The notes beneath the pieces were generated by a model, which searched no databases, was not told where the DNA came from, and worked only from the letters and a program-made list of their open reading frames with translations. From positions 1 through 6,560 of the forward strand of contig JACNHM010000462.1 in the NCBI GenBank assembly GCA_014383605.1: a stretch of DNA of 6,560 nucleotides, in the 5' to 3' direction. This DNA is from Chloroflexota bacterium. GTDB lineage: Bacteria; Chloroflexota; Anaerolineae; UBA3071. Positions 4,146 through 6,560 of the stretch are shown one piece after another (the stretch's first letter is position 1; each line of letters begins with the position of its first letter). Both the position numbers and the translations under genes were made by a program.

Positions 4146-5332
4146 TCTTCCTCCAGCCAGCCCACCCGCCACTCCGACAGCGGCGCACCGGGCTGAGCCA
4201 GCACCGCCCGCCGCAGCCTGTGGGCGCCGAAGCGGGACGCCAGGTACTCCTGCACCTCGCGCAGCTTGCGCTCCTTCTCACTCTCAGCCGGGAAGAGGGA
4301 CAGTTGCTCGGCTACGGCATCCTGAATCCGCTCCAGGGCCACCGCCAAACCCTCGGCCCCGGCCTGCCAGCGCAAGGTGTCCAGCAATTGCCCCAAGGCC
4401 AGGGTGATCCTGGCCTCCTCCACCGTCGGGAACAGGAAGGCTCGCTGCCGCTCCTGGGCAGTGCCGTCGGCGAAGCGCACCGTCAGCCGCACCTGAGCGC
4501 AGGCCTGCAGCTCCCCCCGCAGCTCGGCCAGCAGCGGGGAGACCAGGTGCGTCAAGGCCGCCAGCAACCGCTCCCGCTCGGCCAGGGGGACGTCGAACTC
4601 GCAGGCGGCAGTCAGACGTCGCTCCTGGCAGCGGGGCACCACGGGGCGGTCATCTTCACCACGGGCGTAGCGCTGCGCCAGCTGTCCTGCCCGCCCGAAC
4701 TGCTGCCACACCGCCGCGGTCGGTAAGACCGCATACTGCCCCAGCGTGCGCAACCCCAGGAAGCCCAGCCGTCGCAGGGGATCCTCTCCCAACGGCAGCA
4801 GGGCCACCGGCAAGGGCTTCAGGAAGCTGCGCTCGCGCACCGCCGCCACGGCCAGGAGACGCCCGGGCTGGGTGCGCCGGGCCGCCGCCTGGGCAGTGAA
4901 CTTGCTCTGGTCCCAACCCAATGCCGGCTGCAAGGTCTCCCCCAGTTCTCGCCGCACGGCCCGGCCGATCTCACTGCACAGCGCCACCCCCGCAGTGTGA
5001 TCCCGGGCCAGGTCGCCCAGATCCACGTAGGCCGCTCCCCAGCCGTGCGGCTCCACCCGAGGGCTGCTGCGCTCCAGGAGTTGCAGCAGCGTCTCGACCT
5101 CCTGCCGATGGGCAGCCACATCCGCTTCCAGCAGCCGGGCCTCCGGACAGCGGATCTCAGCGACCCTGGCCGTCAGGCCGGCGACGACGCCGCACTCTGC
5201 CGCTTCAACTGAAACGGCGAACACCCGTTCCTGGGGGCCGATGAGCACCAGGGGGCGGTTCTGCAGGCTCGGATCGTCTCGTCGCACCAGGGCGGCGGCG
5301 AAGTGGGGAACGGTGCAGTAGAGGATGGACAT
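4139..5332 (-). CDS. imuB: ImuB-like inactive Y-family polymerase homologue
   Basis: A 397-residue Y-family (DinB/UmuC-like) protein. The opening strand reads MSILYCTVPHFAAAL, where active polymerases have D-M-D-x-F-(F/Y)-A, and the second catalytic motif (S-x-D-E) is replaced by 'HGWGAAYVDLGDLA' (residues 96-108). The acidic metal ligands are therefore missing, as is characteristic of ImuB. A helix-hairpin-helix-like stretch follows (LGEDPLRRLGFLGLRTLGQY, 181-200), then a little-finger-like region, and near the C terminus 'AEQLSLFPAE' holds a consensus beta-clamp binding motif QLSLF (343-347). Known ImuB proteins act as scaffolds that bring the translesion polymerase DnaE2/ImuC to the clamp. 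The gene follows imuA by 25 bases with only a weak ribosome binding site, so it is co-transcribed under the LexA-controlled promoter. The original downstream neighbour, DUF6504, is now beyond the toxin-antitoxin/IS block. Confidence 0.88.
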   Translation of the reverse strand: MSILYCTVPHFAAALVRRDDPSLQNRPLVLIGPQERVFAVSVEAAECGVVAGLTARVAEIRCPEARLLEADVAAHRQEVETLLQLLERSSPRVEPHGWGAAYVDLGDLARDHTAGVALCSEIGRAVRRELGETLQPALGWDQSKFTAQAAARRTQPGRLLAVAAVRERSFLKPLPVALLPLGEDPLRRLGFLGLRTLGQYAVLPTAAVWQQFGRAGQLAQRYARGEDDRPVVPRCQERRLTAACEFDVPLAERERLLAALTHLVSPLLAELRGELQACAQVRLTVRFADGTAQERQRAFLFPTVEEARITLALGQLLDTLRWQAGAEGLAVALERIQDAVAEQLSLFPAESEKERKLREVQEYLASRFGAHRLRRAVLAQPGAPLSEWRVGWLEEDG

Positions 5333-5357
5333 CTCGAGCTGCCGTGTCCTGCCAGCG

Positions 5358-6131
5358 TCACAGGCCGTTGCCGCGCACCGTGCCGTCGAACTCGATGGCG
5401 ATGGTCACGGCACGCCCTGCCGGCCCCAGCCGGTTCTTGAGCACCTCCACGCGGGCCTCGTAGCCCCGGATGTCGCCGTGGCTGCGCAGCCACTGCTCCC
5501 GCACGATGTGCAGCCGCACCGTGGCGTGGTGGGCCAGGGCGGAGAGGGCGGGGGACCTTTCCCCTGGCGGCCCGTGCAGGAAGAGCAGCACCGTGCCCGA
5601 TCGTGCCAGCGGGGCAATCAACCGGTCGAGCCAGGCGGCGACCAGCGGTGCCATCTGCGCCTCGCCCCAGAGCCCCTCCAGCCCATCGAAGACCAAAGCT
5701 CCCAGTCCCCCGCTGCCGGCCAGCGCTTCGGCCATGGCCAGCGCCTCCGGCAGGTCGTAGGGGGCGACGACCAGCAGGCGGGAGAGGTCGAGGCCGCAGC
5801 GGTGGGCGTAGCCGGGGTCGAAGGAACGGGCCTGGTCCACATAGCCCACCTGCCCGCCGCCATGCTGGGCCTGGGCCAGGAACTTGAGGGCCAGCGTTGT
5901 CTTGCCCGAGGTGGCCGGGCCTGTGAGTTCGCATACGCTCCCCTTGGGCAGCCCGCCGACACCCAGCGCCTCGTCCAGCGCTGAGAAACCGGTGGGGATG
6001 TGGGGAATGGCGCCTGTCCTGCCGACCGCCGTCGGCGGCGTGCCCTTGACCAGCGCTTGGCTGCCGTAACGGCGGTGGATGCGGGCGATGGCCGCCTCCA
6101 GGCGGCGTCGTTTGTTGCCTCTCTTGCTCAA
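5358..6131 (-). CDS. imuA: ImuA-like RecA-fold ATPase homologue
   Basis: A RecA-fold protein of 257 residues beginning, like RecA, with a short basic helix (LEAAIARIHRRYG) and then 'IPTGFSALDEALGVGGLPKG'. Walker A is GPATSGKT (71-78) and Walker B is 'LGALVFDG' (143-150). RecA's 'IDAEHALDP', which contains the catalytic Glu96, is here 'VDQARSFDP', so the Glu position is Ala101 and hydrolysis is probably impaired. The TTG at 6131 is chosen because no ATG or GTG exists between the promoter and the conserved first helix; the frame stays open to 6497 but that portion lies upstream of the promoter. It leaves a leader of about 95 bases with only a weak GGAAC upstream. ImuA-type proteins partner ImuB in SOS mutagenesis, and imuB follows 25 bases later. 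The symbol is used in the broad sense; imuA' or a sulA-like name could also be applied. Confidence 0.83.
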   Translation of the reverse strand: MSKRGNKRRRLEAAIARIHRRYGSQALVKGTPPTAVGRTGAIPHIPTGFSALDEALGVGGLPKGSVCELTGPATSGKTTLALKFLAQAQHGGGQVGYVDQARSFDPGYAHRCGLDLSRLLVVAPYDLPEALAMAEALAGSGGLGALVFDGLEGLWGEAQMAPLVAAWLDRLIAPLARSGTVLLFLHGPPGERSPALSALAHHATVRLHIVREQWLRSHGDIRGYEARVEVLKNRLGPAGRAVTIAIEFDGTVRGNGL

Positions 6132-6233
6132 GAGCAGGTTCCGGAACAGCCAGCGGGTGGAGTGCCGGCCGGGTGATCGCCGGGCCGGGGTGGCGTCGCA
6201 GCAGGGCCGGTCGCTGGCTGGGATGTGGAGAAC

Positions 6234-6262
6234 ATTATACCGAACATGTGTTCTATTGTCAA
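6234..6262 (-). promoter_or_regulatory. Perfect sigma-70 promoter of imuA-imuB
   Basis: On the minus strand TTGACA (6262-6257) and TATAAT (6239-6234) are separated by exactly 17 bp. Transcription would start near 6227, about 95 bases before the imuA TTG. An unrestrained promoter of this strength would be costly, which fits the LexA site filling its spacer. Confidence 0.92.
6241..6254. promoter_or_regulatory. LexA (SOS) box
   Basis: CGAACATGTGTTCT matches 13 of 14 positions of the Bacillus/actinobacterial-type SOS box CGAACRNRYGTTCG, and it lies entirely between the -35 and -10 of the imuA promoter. Bound LexA would occlude RNA polymerase, and RecA-stimulated LexA cleavage after DNA damage would release imuA-imuB. 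Confidence 0.88.
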
Positions 6263-6362
6263 AACCGACACTGCACCAAGAGCGGAGGGATGAACGGGAA
6301 GACCCTGGGCATGGCCAAAGTGAACGAGGCTTGTGGGCAAGCAGTGGGTTCTGGGACTGCTG

Positions 6363-6389
6363 AAGTGGCCAACCGTCATTTTGCCACTT
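6363..6389. promoter_or_regulatory. Inverted repeat AAGTGGC/GCCACTT at the divergent promoter
   Basis: AAGTGGC (6363-6369) and GCCACTT (6383-6389) are perfect reverse complements 13 bp apart, and the right arm overlaps the first bases of the plus-strand -35. The centre spacing of 20 bp, about two helical turns, suits a dimeric regulator. No regulator is identified. Confidence 0.35.
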
Positions 6390-6417
6390 GACAGCAGTGA
6401 GCGAACGGGGGTATGAT
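6388..6417 (+). promoter_or_regulatory. Candidate plus-strand promoter for a gene beyond the window
   Basis: TTGACA (6388-6393) is a perfect -35, and TATGAT (6412-6417, five of six) follows at an 18-bp spacing. It points away from imuA toward the window edge. The stretch 6263-6560 holds no convincing coding frame, so this is the control region of a gene starting after 6560. A lone TATAAT at 6509-6514, with no good -35, may be a second start. Confidence 0.6.
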
Positions 6418-6431
6418 ATGGTCGGCTGAGT

Positions 6432-6487
6432 GATTCCGCGGCGAAAACAGGCCGGAATCGGCGCAAAAAGGCGGGTTTTTGCACCCG
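6432..6487 (+). other. Overlapping inverted repeats in the divergent leader
   Basis: GATTCCG (6432-6438) pairs with CGGAATC (6453-6459), but GCCG (6451-6454) can also pair with CGGC (6459-6462). GCAAAAA (6463-6469) pairs with TTTTTGC (6476-6482), but CGGGT (6472-6476) can also pair with ACCCG (6483-6487). These are two sets of mutually exclusive stems within the predicted transcribed leader, as in attenuators. No known riboswitch class is recognised. Confidence 0.35.
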
Positions 6488-6560
6488 TAAGGCCCAAAAA
6501 ACTGATCGTATAATCTTGGAAGAACAGAACACGCGCCGATCCCGTTTGCCACAGAAGAAA

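Noticed and set aside
5173..5934. 253-residue minus-strand frame overlapping imuA and imuB
   Set aside because: A Pro/Arg/Gly-rich high-GC shadow frame; both overlapping genes have clear domains.
6132..6497. N-terminal extension of the imuA frame to 6497
   Set aside because: It lies upstream of or across the perfect promoter and LexA box, is low-quality sequence, and the RecA-like homology begins only near 6100.
1..6560. CRISPR array, tRNA or rRNA
   Set aside because: No regularly spaced repeats and no tRNA or rRNA signature sequences were seen on either strand.

Overview
The window reads as high-GC bacterial chromosome. The gene set (SIMPL protein, ImuA/ImuB/DUF6504/DnaE2 mutagenesis cassette, DUF433/DUF5615 toxin-antitoxin pair, IS200/IS605 element) and a LexA box of the CGAAC-N4-GTTCG type suggest a Chloroflexota-like organism. 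That placement is inference from gene content and motifs only.

Layout. 1-474 (+) is the 3' part of a SIMPL/DUF541 gene, closed by a perfect 14-bp hairpin at 502-534. From 564 to 1043 (-) lie the remains of the distal end of an SOS mutagenesis operon: a possible SPFH-protein 3' scrap, a dnaE2 gene cut off after about 24 codons, and an intact DUF6504 gene. From 1068 to 4102 (+) is a type II toxin-antitoxin operon. It has a perfect consensus promoter with a TGTACA palindrome, a Phd-DUF433 fusion antitoxin and a DUF5615 PIN-like toxin. An IS200/IS605 element (about 1596-3694, minus orientation) splits it in two. The IS has an intact tnpB, a tnpA broken by a 2-base insertion, and recognisable bulged hairpins at both ends. 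From 4139 to 6131 (-) are imuB and imuA, driven by a perfect TTGACA-17-TATAAT promoter at 6262-6234 whose spacer contains a LexA box. 6263-6560 is a divergent intergenic region with a plus-strand promoter candidate and overlapping inverted repeats, leading to a gene outside the window.

How it fits together. All minus-strand genes (imuA, imuB, tnpA, tnpB, DUF6504, dnaE2 remnant) point the same way. The simplest reading is an ancestral LexA-controlled imuA-imuB-DUF6504-dnaE2 operon. A toxin-antitoxin module landed in it in the opposite orientation, an IS605-like element then landed between antitoxin and toxin, and dnaE2 was lost through a rearrangement that joined its first codons to another gene's tail. 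The ImuA and ImuB encoded here lack the residues for their ancestral catalysis. ImuB keeps a clamp-binding motif, so this locus is a regulated accessory module without its polymerase, unless a dnaE2 lies elsewhere. The nested history and the rewritten antitoxin C terminus are the most notable points.
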